In this document: one piece after another, positions 52,524 through 60,445 of the stretch
Position numbering within the stretch: position 1 is the first letter of the stretch
Layout: each line of letters opens with the position of its first letter
Translations under genes and position numbers: made by a program
The notes under the pieces: model-generated
What the model was told of the DNA's origin: nothing
What the model saw: only the letters and a program-made list of their open reading frames with translations
Database searches by the model: none
NCBI GenBank assembly: GCA_965216955.1
Contig: CBDCGV010000008.1
Coordinates: 124,001-188,000, forward strand
Direction: 5' to 3'
DNA from: CBDCGV01 sp965216955
GTDB lineage: Bacteria; Bacteroidota; Bacteroidia; Chitinophagales; JADIYW01
DNA length: 64,000 nucleotides

Positions 52524-53750
52524 ATGAAAAAAGAGCTATTATTTATCGGGTTATTTATTGTTTTAATTCTTGGATCAGCTTCATATGTAGGGGTTGTTGA
52601 ACGGTTAGCTTCTTTAGACGCTGCCGGTCGTTTAGAAGTAACACAAACAACGTCTGTAGGAGATTATAACCTCGCAAGGGATAGTTTACCATTATACTTT
52701 GACCAAGTTTCAAACGGATCTGCAATTCAATATTATGATAGCATCCGCAATGGCCAGCGAATGGAAGTTACAACAAATGGCGACTATGCTGTTTTTCAAA
52801 CAAAACAACGACATCCCTATTTTCCTGGACATCCTCAACAGCCTGAATTTACTTATATAAATTTAGAACCAGAATCCGGAGTGATAAAAAGAGTGGGTTA
52901 TTTCAGTAGTTCAACAACAGCTCCCTACACAAGCAATTTAGATGGTATTTGGTTAGAGAGCTCAAATGGTACAGTTAAACTTGTTATCTCTAAAGAAGGT
53001 GTTGATACAGTAATGGAACAATCTACATGGAAATTATCTAATGGAATTGATTGGTCAAACTTTAATATTAGTCTGGTAGATTTTCTTTATTTAGGAGGTT
53101 CTTCAGTTAGTCTTTATCAAATATTTGATGGTAAAAAGCAATTGGCATTTCGATATAATCATGCCAATCATGTTCCTGATGTTTTTATTGGCCATCCATC
53201 TCAACCAATTAGGGCAGAGATTAGAAGTATTGGAGGATCTGGAAATCTTACTTTCATATGTGCAAACGTTGGTAGTCAGGGCATTATAAATGAAGGTTTT
53301 GGTATGCCTATTTCAGTATCAACTGGAAGTACTTTGATAAACTATCCAACAGCCTCAATTGAATATCCCATTTTATCTATAAGAAAAAATGATGCAAGGG
53401 CAGAATTGTATCCGCTTAATATTGACATTGCAAGTACTGGTGCTGCATCAGAATTGTATAGATGGAGGTTGCTTTTGAATCCTACACTTTCAAGTGCATT
53501 AAGTTACTCACCATTGGAAAATACTTTTGTAGATGTGGCAACCGGAAATTCATCTATAACAATAATTGATGAAGGTCATGTTATAGCTTCAGGAGTTGGA
53601 AGTGCAAGATCAAGTACAGATCAAATAATTAATAGCGCCTTACGACTTGGGCAAGAATTAGGAGGAACATATGACACTTATGTTTTAGCTGTCACACTTT
53701 ATAGTAATGGCCAGGACTTTGCGGCCTCTTTTAGTGGTGTTATTTATTGA
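52524..53750 (+). CDS. fibre-like or surface protein with N-terminal membrane segment
   Basis: 408 aa. An N-terminal hydrophobic segment (LLFIGLFIVLILGSASYVGVV) is followed by beta-rich sequence (IQYYDSIRNGQRMEVTTNGDY, LDGIWLESSNGTVKLVISKEG). The C-terminus is similar to trimeric fibre tips (GSARSSTDQIINSALRLG). It starts 10 bp after the preceding fibre gene, which has the same type of N-terminus, so the pair probably acts together. Confidence 0.6.
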   Translation: MKKELLFIGLFIVLILGSASYVGVVERLASLDAAGRLEVTQTTSVGDYNLARDSLPLYFDQVSNGSAIQYYDSIRNGQRMEVTTNGDYAVFQTKQRHPYFPGHPQQPEFTYINLEPESGVIKRVGYFSSSTTAPYTSNLDGIWLESSNGTVKLVISKEGVDTVMEQSTWKLSNGIDWSNFNISLVDFLYLGGSSVSLYQIFDGKKQLAFRYNHANHVPDVFIGHPSQPIRAEIRSIGGSGNLTFICANVGSQGIINEGFGMPISVSTGSTLINYPTASIEYPILSIRKNDARAELYPLNIDIASTGAASELYRWRLLLNPTLSSALSYSPLENTFVDVATGNSSITIIDEGHVIASGVGSARSSTDQIINSALRLGQELGGTYDTYVLAVTLYSNGQDFAASFSGVIY

Positions 53751-53753
53751 ACT

Positions 53754-53945
53754 ATGTGGATGCTGAAAATCATATCAGAAATTATTCTACTCGCAATATC
53801 TAAAGTTGGAGTAAATAAAGATGTGAGAGTTAAAAAGCAGGAGAATAAAGCTCAAAAGCAATGGCGCAAAAATGAAAAGTTAGAGCATAAGAAAAAACCA
53901 AGGTGGGAAAGAAAGAATAAAAGGAAAAACAACAAACATGGCTAA
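53754..53945 (+). CDS. small membrane protein with basic tail
   Basis: 63 aa: one N-terminal hydrophobic segment (LKIISEIILLAISKVGV), then a very basic tail (KNEKLEHKKKPRWERKNKRK). It precedes the lysis genes and overlaps the next ORF by 8 bp. Could belong to the lysis cassette. Confidence 0.5.
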   Translation: MWMLKIISEIILLAISKVGVNKDVRVKKQENKAQKQWRKNEKLEHKKKPRWERKNKRKNNKHG

Positions 53946-54138
53946 TTGGGGAGTACATGAAGAACAACAACTAGACAAAATTAAGTTTCACATGGAGGAA
54001 GCTTCAAAGCTCATGAAAAACCTTCTTCAAAATGGATATGGTTTACAATTAATTTTTAACCAAATTGATAAACCTAATACAAGCATCCATGAAATAAGTA
54101 AAACATTTAAATCTATCGATATAAAAGTAGATGTTTAA
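53938..54138 (+). CDS. small phage protein, function unknown
   Basis: 66 aa, helical (EEQQLDKIKFHMEEASKLMKN). Overlaps both neighbours by 8 bp. No family recognised. Confidence 0.5.
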   Translation: MANWGVHEEQQLDKIKFHMEEASKLMKNLLQNGYGLQLIFNQIDKPNTSIHEISKTFKSIDIKVDV

Positions 54139-54595
54139 GCATATTAACCATAGAAAACTTAAGGCTTTTTTAGATCTCATTTCATGGGCAGAAGGTACTG
54201 ATCATGCAGATCCGTATAAGGTGCTAGTTACCTCACGTCTTGATAGTCCGATCTTGTTTGATAGTTTCAGTACGCATCCAGAACGATTGATCCATGTGCG
54301 TCCCGGACTTCTTTCTAGTGCTGCTGGTCGTTATCAAATCATTCAAAACACATATAGTTATTTATGCAGGAGATACAACTTCAAAGACTTTAGTCCAGAA
54401 ACTCAGGATAGAATGGCTTATGTACTTATTAATGAAAATGGAGCTATTGAAGACATAATAAAAAAGTGTATTGATGAGGCTATCCAAAAATTGGGTGGAG
54501 TCTGGGCTTCATTTCCTAACAATAATTATAATCAGCCACAAAGGAAAACAGAATTAATGCTCAAAAAGTATGAGCAATTTTTAAGTAAATATTAG
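54131..54595 (+). CDS. lambda R-like endolysin (GH104 lytic transglycosylase)
   Basis: 154 aa, colinear with lambda endolysin: AFLDLISWAEGTD (catalytic Glu21), HPERLIHVRPGLLSSAAGRYQ, FKDFSPETQDRMAYVLI, and C-terminal ASFPNNNYNQ. These enzymes cut peptidoglycan between MurNAc and GlcNAc and form 1,6-anhydroMurNAc. No signal peptide, so a holin is needed. It overlaps the preceding ORF by 8 bp. Confidence 0.9.
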   Translation: MFKHINHRKLKAFLDLISWAEGTDHADPYKVLVTSRLDSPILFDSFSTHPERLIHVRPGLLSSAAGRYQIIQNTYSYLCRRYNFKDFSPETQDRMAYVLINENGAIEDIIKKCIDEAIQKLGGVWASFPNNNYNQPQRKTELMLKKYEQFLSKY

Positions 54596-54599
54596 AGAC

Positions 54600-54986
54600 A
54601 TGAAAAACGAAAAACTATATCAAATCTTAATTGCTCTTATTCCAACTATTCAAATAGCATTTGATGCAATTAACTCGATTGGTTTGGAAGATGACATAAG
54701 AACTATTATTGGAGGTTCTTTAATTCTTACAATGCTTATTCTAAATGGCATCAAACAATACTTTGACCCATTAATTAAAAATACTGCGGTTGGGATTTCT
54801 ATTCTACTTTTCTTTGGTTATGTTGCCGGTGGGATTATAGACCATTTAGAAGTGTTTAATTTTTCTGAAAATACAGATGCTATTGTCAGAACTGCAATGT
54901 TAGTTATTGTCTCTGCATCTGGAGCACTTTCTAAGACTTTATTTGAACAACCTAGAGGATATAAAATAAATAGAGATGCCACATAG
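54600..54986 (+). CDS. holin candidate
   Basis: 128 aa with about four hydrophobic segments (LIALIPTIQIAFDAI, IIGGSLILTMLILN, VGISILLFFGYVAGG, IVRTAMLVIVSASGAL) and a short charged C-terminus. Starts 4 bp after the endolysin. Position and topology fit a holin; no sequence family is recognised. Confidence 0.65.
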   Translation: MKNEKLYQILIALIPTIQIAFDAINSIGLEDDIRTIIGGSLILTMLILNGIKQYFDPLIKNTAVGISILLFFGYVAGGIIDHLEVFNFSENTDAIVRTAMLVIVSASGALSKTLFEQPRGYKINRDAT

Positions 54987-55203
54987 GTTAGTAATATTTA
55001 AAGGACATATATCAAACCTTCTCAATTCTGTTAAGGAGCATATCGAATATCCAATAGTTTTAACAACTTATTTTGTTAGTAAAGCTTCCCTTAATCCATT
55101 TTTAAGTGAATTGATGAGTAAATTGGCATCTCTTTTCTTTGCTCTAGTTTTGGTTATTTTGACACATTTTGTTAAAAGACACCTGAAGAAGAAGTATCCT
55201 TAA
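54976..55203 (+). CDS. small membrane protein in the lysis cassette
   Basis: 75 aa, overlapping the holin candidate by 11 bp. Two hydrophobic segments (YPIVLTTYFVSKA, LASLFFALVLVILTHFV) and a basic end (RHLKKKYP). A second holin or antiholin is possible. Confidence 0.5.
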   Translation: MPHRLVIFKGHISNLLNSVKEHIEYPIVLTTYFVSKASLNPFLSELMSKLASLFFALVLVILTHFVKRHLKKKYP

Positions 55204-55216
55204 TAGGGTATTATAA

Positions 55217-55567
55217 TTATTTACCTTCCAGCTTATCAAGCCTTTTTTTAATTTGCTCAATTTCTGAAGTGTAGTCTAAATCGTCTAGCATTTCACCATT
55301 TCCAAGAAACAACCAACCCGGGCTAACCTTAAATATTTTGCAAATAGATATTAAATGTTCAACCGTGAAATTTGAGCCTTTATTAGTTTCAATTCTATTC
55401 AGGAACGGCCCTTTCATATCTAATATAAATGCAAACTCATTTCTACTCTTAATTTGATAGGTGTTTCGATGTTGTAGAACATAACGCATAAATATTAATG
55501 CTCTTTCAGTGGCAGCCCTAGTGAGCTCTTTCTTGTCTTCTTTTTGAAGTTGTTCGTACAATGACAT
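55217..55567 (-). CDS. XRE-type HTH regulator
   Basis: 116 aa with HTH features (SRNEFAFILDMKGPFLNRIETNKG, FTVEHLISICKIFKVSPGWLFLGNGEM), the GWLFxGxGxM ending being typical of CI/XRE regulators in this phylum. It has a C-terminal short coiled tail. It is at the right end of the prophage, away from the main switch, and is transcribed with the small membrane gene at 55588. Confidence 0.8.
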   Translation of the reverse strand: MSLYEQLQKEDKKELTRAATERALIFMRYVLQHRNTYQIKSRNEFAFILDMKGPFLNRIETNKGSNFTVEHLISICKIFKVSPGWLFLGNGEMLDDLDYTSEIEQIKKRLDKLEGK

Positions 55568-55587
55568 TGAATCTATTTCGTGAAAAA

Positions 55588-55809
55588 TTATAATTTGAAC
55601 ACAAACAAAAATATAACAATAAAGATAACTGATGATATGGCCACAATACCTATTAAATGAATAAAGAACCTTAATACTGGTTGCCCTAAATCACTTTCAT
55701 TGATTTTTTTGCTAAAAACCAGTTCATAAATGGCATTCCCTACATTGAAAGAGAGATCTACAATAGCAGCAATCATGTGAACAAACGCTTCTAATATTCC
55801 TTCTATCAT
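55588..55809 (-). CDS. small membrane protein of the lysogenic region
   Basis: 73 aa with two hydrophobic segments (FVHMIAAIVDLSFNVGNAI and FFIHLIGIVAISSVIFIVIFLF). Divergent from the Cys-rich gene at 55907 and 20 bp upstream of the XRE gene. A superinfection-exclusion role is possible but unproven. Confidence 0.55.
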   Translation of the reverse strand: MIEGILEAFVHMIAAIVDLSFNVGNAIYELVFSKKINESDLGQPVLRFFIHLIGIVAISSVIFIVIFLFVFKL

Positions 55810-55850
55810 TTTATTATGTTCTTAAACTGTATTATGAATTGTACAATAAA

Positions 55851-55882
55851 AATATGATATAATTCTATCTATTCCCCAAATC
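55851..55882 (+). promoter_or_regulatory. duplicated promoter element, copy 1
   Basis: 32 bases, starting AATATGATATAATTCTATCT, with 4 mismatches to 56681-56712. It starts exactly 56 bases before the ATG of the Cys-rich gene at 55907, the same distance as copy 2. Confidence 0.65.
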
Positions 55883-55906
55883 CTACAAAGACTATATTTT
55901 TCCTTC

Positions 55907-56194
55907 ATGATTCAATATGTTCTACCAAAAGGAATATCATTTAAAGAATCTTGCGATCTAGGAGCTAAGGTTCAACAATTCTATGTGAAAGTATTTGAAG
56001 GTGTTAAATGTCCTAATTGTACAACAAAGACATACATTTATTTAAGATATGGTAAGCCTGGAGAAGAAAGAATTAAAGCAAGAGTTTCAGCGTGCTGCAG
56101 CGAATTTAAGAAAACACTTCATAAAACATTGACAGAATATGTTAAGGAGTGGGGGAGGTATAATTCTAAAGGAGGGTATCAAATAGTGCATTAA
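55907..56194 (+). CDS. small Cys-rich protein, paralog A
   Basis: 95 aa with CPNCTTKTY and later ARVSACCSEFKKTL, EYVKEWGRY. The order C-x2-C, about 25 residues, IKARV, CC, then L..EYV...G.Y is shared with the protein at 56737. The four cysteines suggest one zinc site. No outside family recognised. It is under the duplicated promoter element and close to integrase, a common place for defence or exclusion genes; function unknown. Confidence 0.65.
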   Translation: MIQYVLPKGISFKESCDLGAKVQQFYVKVFEGVKCPNCTTKTYIYLRYGKPGEERIKARVSACCSEFKKTLHKTLTEYVKEWGRYNSKGGYQIVH

Positions 56195-56232
56195 GAATGG
56201 TTAATTAAAATAAAGGTCAGTTTTTCTTCATC

Positions 56233-56640
56233 TCATAGCTTAGGAATTATTGAGGCTTCAGAATCAAAGATCTGCCCATCAAGTGTTTCAAGTTTCCATT
56301 CATTTTCACTACAAATGGTACACATATCTTCAAGAAACTTAAAAGGTGTTATTCTTAAATCAAATCTAAAGCTAAATGAAATTATAATATCCAACTTAGG
56401 ATCGATACATATTTCTGCATCATTATCATTGGTATCGTCTCCTTTCCATGAAAAATAATCTTTGTCACGAACCCAATCAGATCTAGCAATAAAAGAATCA
56501 ATCTGGTCAACGATGGGTTTATAGTCTATGTTTAATTTCCTCCAGGCTTTTTCATACCTGTGATACGATTTAGTGTCCAACTTAGGTAAAATGCCCCAAA
56601 CAGAAGGGACTACGGTTATTTCTTTTTGCCAGATTGCCAT
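56233..56640 (-). CDS. phage protein, function unknown
   Basis: 135 aa, mixed alpha/beta, with acidic middle (SWKGDDTNDNDAEICID). No family recognised. It lies between the two Cys-rich paralogs and divergent from the second, sharing the duplicated intergenic region. Confidence 0.6.
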   Translation of the reverse strand: MAIWQKEITVVPSVWGILPKLDTKSYHRYEKAWRKLNIDYKPIVDQIDSFIARSDWVRDKDYFSWKGDDTNDNDAEICIDPKLDIIISFSFRFDLRITPFKFLEDMCTICSENEWKLETLDGQIFDSEASIIPKL

Positions 56641-56680
56641 TTGCTATAATGCTGAGATGTTTAAAATAATACACATTGTA

Positions 56681-56712
56681 AATATGAAATAATTCTACCT
56701 ATTCCATAAATC
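56681..56712 (+). promoter_or_regulatory. duplicated promoter element, copy 2
   Basis: Starts AATATGAAATAATTCTACCT; 28 of 32 bases match 55851-55882. It starts exactly 56 bases before the ATG at 56737. Confidence 0.65.
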
Positions 56713-56736
56713 TTTTAGAAAAAATACTTTTCTGGC

Positions 56737-57009
56737 ATGGAAAAGATAAAATACGAGCTACCTCAAATTATGAGTTCTTGGCAATCAAAAGTAATAGGTC
56801 ACAAAATAGATGCCTTTTATAGAAAAGCTTTTGAAGTTATTAGTGGTTGTTCAAATGGATGCCCGCAAACTGTATTTATTAAAGTGCGAATAGAAGGGGA
56901 TAAGGTTAAGGCTAGAGTAAAAAATCCATGCTGTAGGTATTTTGGAATTAGGGTAGAACGGGCATTGGTAGAATACGTTAGGGATAATGGAGAGTATAAG
57001 CCGTTGTGA
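56737..57009 (+). CDS. small Cys-rich protein, paralog B
   Basis: 90 aa: SGCSNGCPQTVFIKVRIEGDKVKARVKNPCCRYFG, then ALVEYVRDNGEYKPL, colinear with paralog A at about 25-30 percent identity by eye. Probably zinc-binding. The next small gene overlaps its end by 4 bp. Confidence 0.65.
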   Translation: MEKIKYELPQIMSSWQSKVIGHKIDAFYRKAFEVISGCSNGCPQTVFIKVRIEGDKVKARVKNPCCRYFGIRVERALVEYVRDNGEYKPL

Positions 57010-57197
57010 AAACAATTTATTTTTTAATTTTAGAAAAAAATACTATAAAACACATATCAATTATATCATTCTTATTCATTTCTGTTTTAGCTTTTGGAAT
57101 TAATAAAGACGGAATAGTTCATCCTGACGATAGAAATATTGGTCATGATGAAATTGAAAACACTGACTTGCCAAGGATTAATTTTGACCCTTGTTAA
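57006..57197 (+). CDS. small exported or membrane protein
   Basis: 63 aa. GTG start overlapping the previous stop by 4 bp, hydrophobic segment HISIISFLFISVLAFGI with a likely signal-cleavage site, then an Asp/His-rich tail (IVHPDDRNIGHDEIEN). Its end overlaps the integrase 3' end by 20 bp on the other strand. No family recognised. Confidence 0.5.
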   Translation: MKTIYFLILEKNTIKHISIISFLFISVLAFGINKDGIVHPDDRNIGHDEIENTDLPRINFDPC

Positions 57198-58419
57198 ACA
57201 GTTTGTCTAAATAATGTGAATTATTGTGTTTTCTTATTTTTCTCATATAGGCATCTGTTACTGATACGCTTGAATGTCCTAAAGAATCTGAAATAGCTTT
57301 AAGCGGTGCGCCGTGCTCATCCATTAGGCTTGCAAAGGTATGTCTAGCACAATGAGATGTAATATGCTTTTTTATTCCAAGTTTATCACATATAACCTTT
57401 ATCCCTTTATTTATAGTGCTTCTCCTTCCATTTAATTCAACATAGGTATAATCTTCGTCTAAAAATTTAAATATCCTGTATCGGTCCTTTTCTTGTCTAT
57501 CTAGTATTTCTTTAAGTGGTTCAGTTATAAATACATATTTCACCATTTGCTTCTTATTTCTAGTTTTGTGCCGGATGAACTTTATACTTCCATCTACTAT
57601 ATTTTCCCATGGCATTAACATTGCATCAGATATTCCACAACCTTCACAATAAACCTGGAATAAGAATATATCTCGAATATCACTTAATGATTTTTCTAAT
57701 TTGGCTTTTTTAAACAATTCTAGTTCATCATATGTGAGAATTTCAACTTCTTTTTGAGAAGGAGAGGGCTTCTTATAGTGTTTGAATGGATCATTAGCTA
57801 GATAGCCTCTCTTAAGTGCATCATTTGTTAGAACCTGTATTTTTTTTAAATCTTTCTGGATTGTGCTAGTGGAATTGCCCTTTTTTCGACAATAATTTTC
57901 GTAGTCCTTTAGAAAGGAATAGTCAATTTCAGAAATCAAGAAATCACCACCTTTGATGTCTGACAGCCTGAAACTATAGCCATGTATACGCTCATGCTCT
58001 CCACCTTTGAATAATACCACTTTTTTAAAAATGGATCTCATTAATATTTTACTGCCATCAGTGTTGTATCTTTCAATTAGATCATCACCGTATTTTTTAA
58101 AAGTAATTTTGTTTTCTTCTGGAGTGATTTTTTTACCTAATAAATAATCCAATATATCTTTAGCAGAAGATTCCGGGTGCTGCATAAAGTAAAGCCTCGC
58201 CTTACTGACTTTATTGTCAATTTCATTATTCAATTCGTCATAATCTTCTACGTGAGTAGTAACCCTTCCTTTTTTAAAATGACTGTTCTTTAATGAAATA
58301 CCAAAAGGGAAGAACTTTATTTCCTGTTTTCCATTTTTGTTTAATGAAATTCTTAGCTTAAGAGGATAGGTTCCATCCTTCTTAGATCTCCATGTTACAA
58401 GCACTGGTTTAACTACCAT
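57178..58419 (-). CDS. int: tyrosine recombinase / phage integrase
   Basis: 413 aa from ATG 58419 (the frame opens further up at TTG 58458). N-terminal arm-binding domain (VVKPVLVTWRSKKDGTYPLKLRI), SAM-like core-binding domain, catalytic domain with Lys (RHKTRNKKQ), HxxR (SHCARHTFA), LGHSSVSVTDAYMR (His and nucleophile Tyr). At the place of the first catalytic Arg it reads EGCGISDAM (Gly codon GGA at 57636-57634), where the usual sequence is like GxRISD. It may be inactive or a variant. It lies 160 bp from attR and the tRNA. Confidence 0.9.
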   Translation of the reverse strand: MVVKPVLVTWRSKKDGTYPLKLRISLNKNGKQEIKFFPFGISLKNSHFKKGRVTTHVEDYDELNNEIDNKVSKARLYFMQHPESSAKDILDYLLGKKITPEENKITFKKYGDDLIERYNTDGSKILMRSIFKKVVLFKGGEHERIHGYSFRLSDIKGGDFLISEIDYSFLKDYENYCRKKGNSTSTIQKDLKKIQVLTNDALKRGYLANDPFKHYKKPSPSQKEVEILTYDELELFKKAKLEKSLSDIRDIFLFQVYCEGCGISDAMLMPWENIVDGSIKFIRHKTRNKKQMVKYVFITEPLKEILDRQEKDRYRIFKFLDEDYTYVELNGRRSTINKGIKVICDKLGIKKHITSHCARHTFASLMDEHGAPLKAISDSLGHSSVSVTDAYMRKIRKHNNSHYLDKLFNKGQN

Positions 58420-58466
58420 AAAAAACGTTGTATGTTTTTTGTATGTTTTAGACAACAATCAGGTAG

Positions 58467-58496
58467 CAATAATACGACAATAATAGTACAATAATA
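58467..58496. repeat. three CAATAATA repeats at 11-bp spacing
   Basis: CAATAATA at 58467, 58478 and 58489, on one DNA face, between integrase and attR. Candidate arm-type integrase or excisionase binding sites. Confidence 0.5.
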
Positions 58497-58528
58497 GAAA
58501 ATAGATACAAATTCAGGGGCTTAAGTTG

Positions 58529-58560
58529 TTGATTTTCAATTCTTAGGTATTGATTTCCAA
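58529..58560. other. two TTGATTTYCAA sites beside attR
   Basis: TTGATTTTCAA at 58529-58539 and TTGATTTCCAA at 58550-58560; a related copy TTGATATTCAA lies just inside attL (18608). Candidate integrase arm sites. Confidence 0.5.
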
Positions 58561-58580
58561 CTATTTACGAGAGGGGGAGC

Positions 58581-58594
58581 GTTGACCCACTAGG
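58581..58594. repeat. attR core inside tRNA-Gln
   Basis: GTTGACCCACTAGG, the 3' acceptor and part of the T stem of the tRNA plus one flanking base. The phage's integration leaves the tRNA sequence whole. Confidence 0.9.
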
Positions 58595-58654
58595 GCTCGA
58601 ACCTAGACTCTTCTGGACCAAAACCAGACGTGTTGCCAGTTACACCATGGGTCA
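58582..58654 (-). tRNA. tRNA-Gln (anticodon TTG)
   Basis: 73 nt on the minus strand. Acceptor stem TGACCCA/TGGGTCA with discriminator A, anticodon stem TCTGG/CCAGA with loop TTTTGGT (anticodon TTG, plus-strand 58619-58621), and T-loop GGTTCGAGCC-type. No encoded CCA. Its native terminator is left at 18520-18541; transcription now runs from the tRNA into the phage right end. Confidence 0.95.
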
Positions 58655-58750
58655 AAGACAAGCGTTACTTATAAAAAGTTGCATGACTTGCGGCTGCAAA
58701 TATATGGTTTTTTAAAAAATGGTATGTAAAGAAATCTTATTTAAATAGTA

Positions 58751-59560
58751 TTATTCATATTTATTGAATAATGATTTGGCTCCTATTTTGAATAATCCTT
58801 TTTTTATAATATTCTTAGCGTTTTCTTTTAGTGCTGTTTTTGTCCTTTTAGCTGCTGATTCGCTTGGTCTTCCTTTAAAGATGGTATCGTGATATTCAAC
58901 TTTTGATTTATCATTGATGGGCGTAAAAAAGTAAAAATACATCGATTTTCTAGTGACACCTTCAGGAACATTTATAGTGTCATATCCATGATATGAATAC
59001 TTACTTGTTTCAAAAATTACCGCTCTATTAAATGTAGGAACAATTTTGTGATGACAAGTTCTTACCTCGGCATCCCAAAGTTCTAGTTTACCTCCATACT
59101 GTTCTTCCCAATCTGGGTTGAGAAAAACAAGTAGGTTGAGCCTTCGGTGAATATTTAAAATAGGGTGTACACTATAATCTACATGAACATCTAAAAAGCT
59201 ACCATCAAATCCTTGATGTACCCCAGCTCCTCTATGATCATCGGGGCAAATAATGTCTGTTATTCCAGTAATTTCAGAAAAAGCACTTAAAAAGGCTTCA
59301 CCTTGGAGATAATTTTTAACCTGTGTGAAAATTTCATGGTAGTTCTCAAAATTGGAACCTTCAGATTTTTGTTCGTTAAGACCTTTATAATGACGGCGCA
59401 TCTGTTCTGAAGAGGGGAAGTTTTTAACTAAACTTTGCGCAACATCTTCTTTTAGAAAATTATCTATTACTAGATTCCGATAGGGTATGGCATTGTTAAA
59501 TTGCTCTCTTAACTGGGCTTTGCCTTCTTTTGAAAAGAAAAAATCGTTTACTAAAGACAT
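58751..59560 (-). CDS. 2OG-Fe(II) oxygenase (prolyl-4-hydroxylase-like)
   Basis: 269 aa double-stranded beta-helix enzyme. Fe ligands are H-x-D in DVHVDYSVHP and a distal His in SYHGYDTI; the 2OG-binding Arg is in TRKSMYFYFF. A helical basic C-terminus follows. Such proteins hydroxylate sugars or proteins in glycan clusters. It starts 6 bp after the methyltransferase stop and is co-transcribed with it. Confidence 0.82.
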   Translation of the reverse strand: MSLVNDFFFSKEGKAQLREQFNNAIPYRNLVIDNFLKEDVAQSLVKNFPSSEQMRRHYKGLNEQKSEGSNFENYHEIFTQVKNYLQGEAFLSAFSEITGITDIICPDDHRGAGVHQGFDGSFLDVHVDYSVHPILNIHRRLNLLVFLNPDWEEQYGGKLELWDAEVRTCHHKIVPTFNRAVIFETSKYSYHGYDTINVPEGVTRKSMYFYFFTPINDKSKVEYHDTIFKGRPSESAAKRTKTALKENAKNIIKKGLFKIGAKSLFNKYE

Positions 59561-59566
59561 CGACGC

Positions 59567-60337
59567 TTATTTTTTAGCTATATAATACAACTCGAAACAT
59601 TGATCATTAACATTGTCCAAGTAAAAATCATTTAATCCAACTTCATTTACTAAACTATCATTACTATCATAAAGCTTATTTCTGTTTCTTCTATTTAAGT
59701 ATTCATATGGTTTTTGTAACCATGAAGCTGGTAATTTATACTGAAGGTTGAAAATGTCAAACTTCATTATTTTATTGACTGATCTGCGGTTCTTTTCATG
59801 ATATTCCATTACCTTCTTATTTCCAAATAGTCCAAGCTTGTTGATAGATGAGAAGTTGCTTTTAAGTAATGTCTCTAATTGTTCTTTTGTATATTCTCTT
59901 ACATGCCAAGGATTTCTTGCTAAAGACATTTTAATATTTGGTGTAGACACAATTAGCTGACCACCAGGTTTTAAAACTCTATAAATTTCATCAATGTATA
60001 AAACGTCATCCTGAATATGTTCTAAGACATGCAGAGTAACTACTGTATCAAAAGAATTATCTTCAAACAAGTCAAGCGGTGGGACATTTCCATTAAAAAA
60101 ATGATGTTTCGGATACTGTTCTTTTAATTTATTTATTGCATGTAAATTTTTATCAATACCAGTATAAGAACTTGCATACTGACTCAAATGTTCAACGCCT
60201 CTTCCTTCTCCGCAGCCAATATCTAGGAGATTCCCATTTATGTAATCCTTTGCGGCAAAATATCCATATAAAAGCCTGTTATGAACAACATTGTCAGATG
60301 CAATGCTTTGAGATGTAATTTCTGAAGTTTGAATCAT
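59567..60337 (-). CDS. class I SAM-dependent methyltransferase
   Basis: 256 aa. Motif I is LLDIGCGEGRGVEHL-like (GNLLDIGCGEGRGVEHLSQY), then YTGIDKNLHAINKLK, and TVVTLHVLEHIQDDVLYIDEIYRVLKPGGQLIVSTPN. This is the methyltransferase-11 group seen in surface-polysaccharide clusters. Substrate unknown. Divergent from the oxidoreductase gene at 60446. Confidence 0.85.
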   Translation of the reverse strand: MIQTSEITSQSIASDNVVHNRLLYGYFAAKDYINGNLLDIGCGEGRGVEHLSQYASSYTGIDKNLHAINKLKEQYPKHHFFNGNVPPLDLFEDNSFDTVVTLHVLEHIQDDVLYIDEIYRVLKPGGQLIVSTPNIKMSLARNPWHVREYTKEQLETLLKSNFSSINKLGLFGNKKVMEYHEKNRRSVNKIMKFDIFNLQYKLPASWLQKPYEYLNRRNRNKLYDSNDSLVNEVGLNDFYLDNVNDQCFELYYIAKK

Positions 60338-60445
60338 TACTTATTTTTAATTGAAACTTTGTACTACAAAGTTAAAAATTATAGTCGTTAAACATTTTAA
60401 CCTAATATAAAGTATTATACAAGTATATTAGTTCAAAATTTTGTT

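Larger units (their letters stand above)
18581..58594. mobile_element. 40-kb tailed-phage prophage inserted in tRNA-Gln
   Basis: Bounded by identical 14-bp cores GTTGACCCACTAGG (18581 and 58581, exactly 40,000 bp apart). The right copy belongs to the intact tRNA gene. Inside are a tyrosine integrase next to attR, repressor, RecT, replication initiator, terminase, portal, MuF, capsid, tape measure, tail proteins, endolysin and holin candidates. The set looks complete for a long-tailed (siphovirus-like) phage, since there is a 901-aa tape measure and no visible sheath protein. Whether it can still excise is uncertain because the integrase lacks an expected arginine. Confidence 0.93.
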
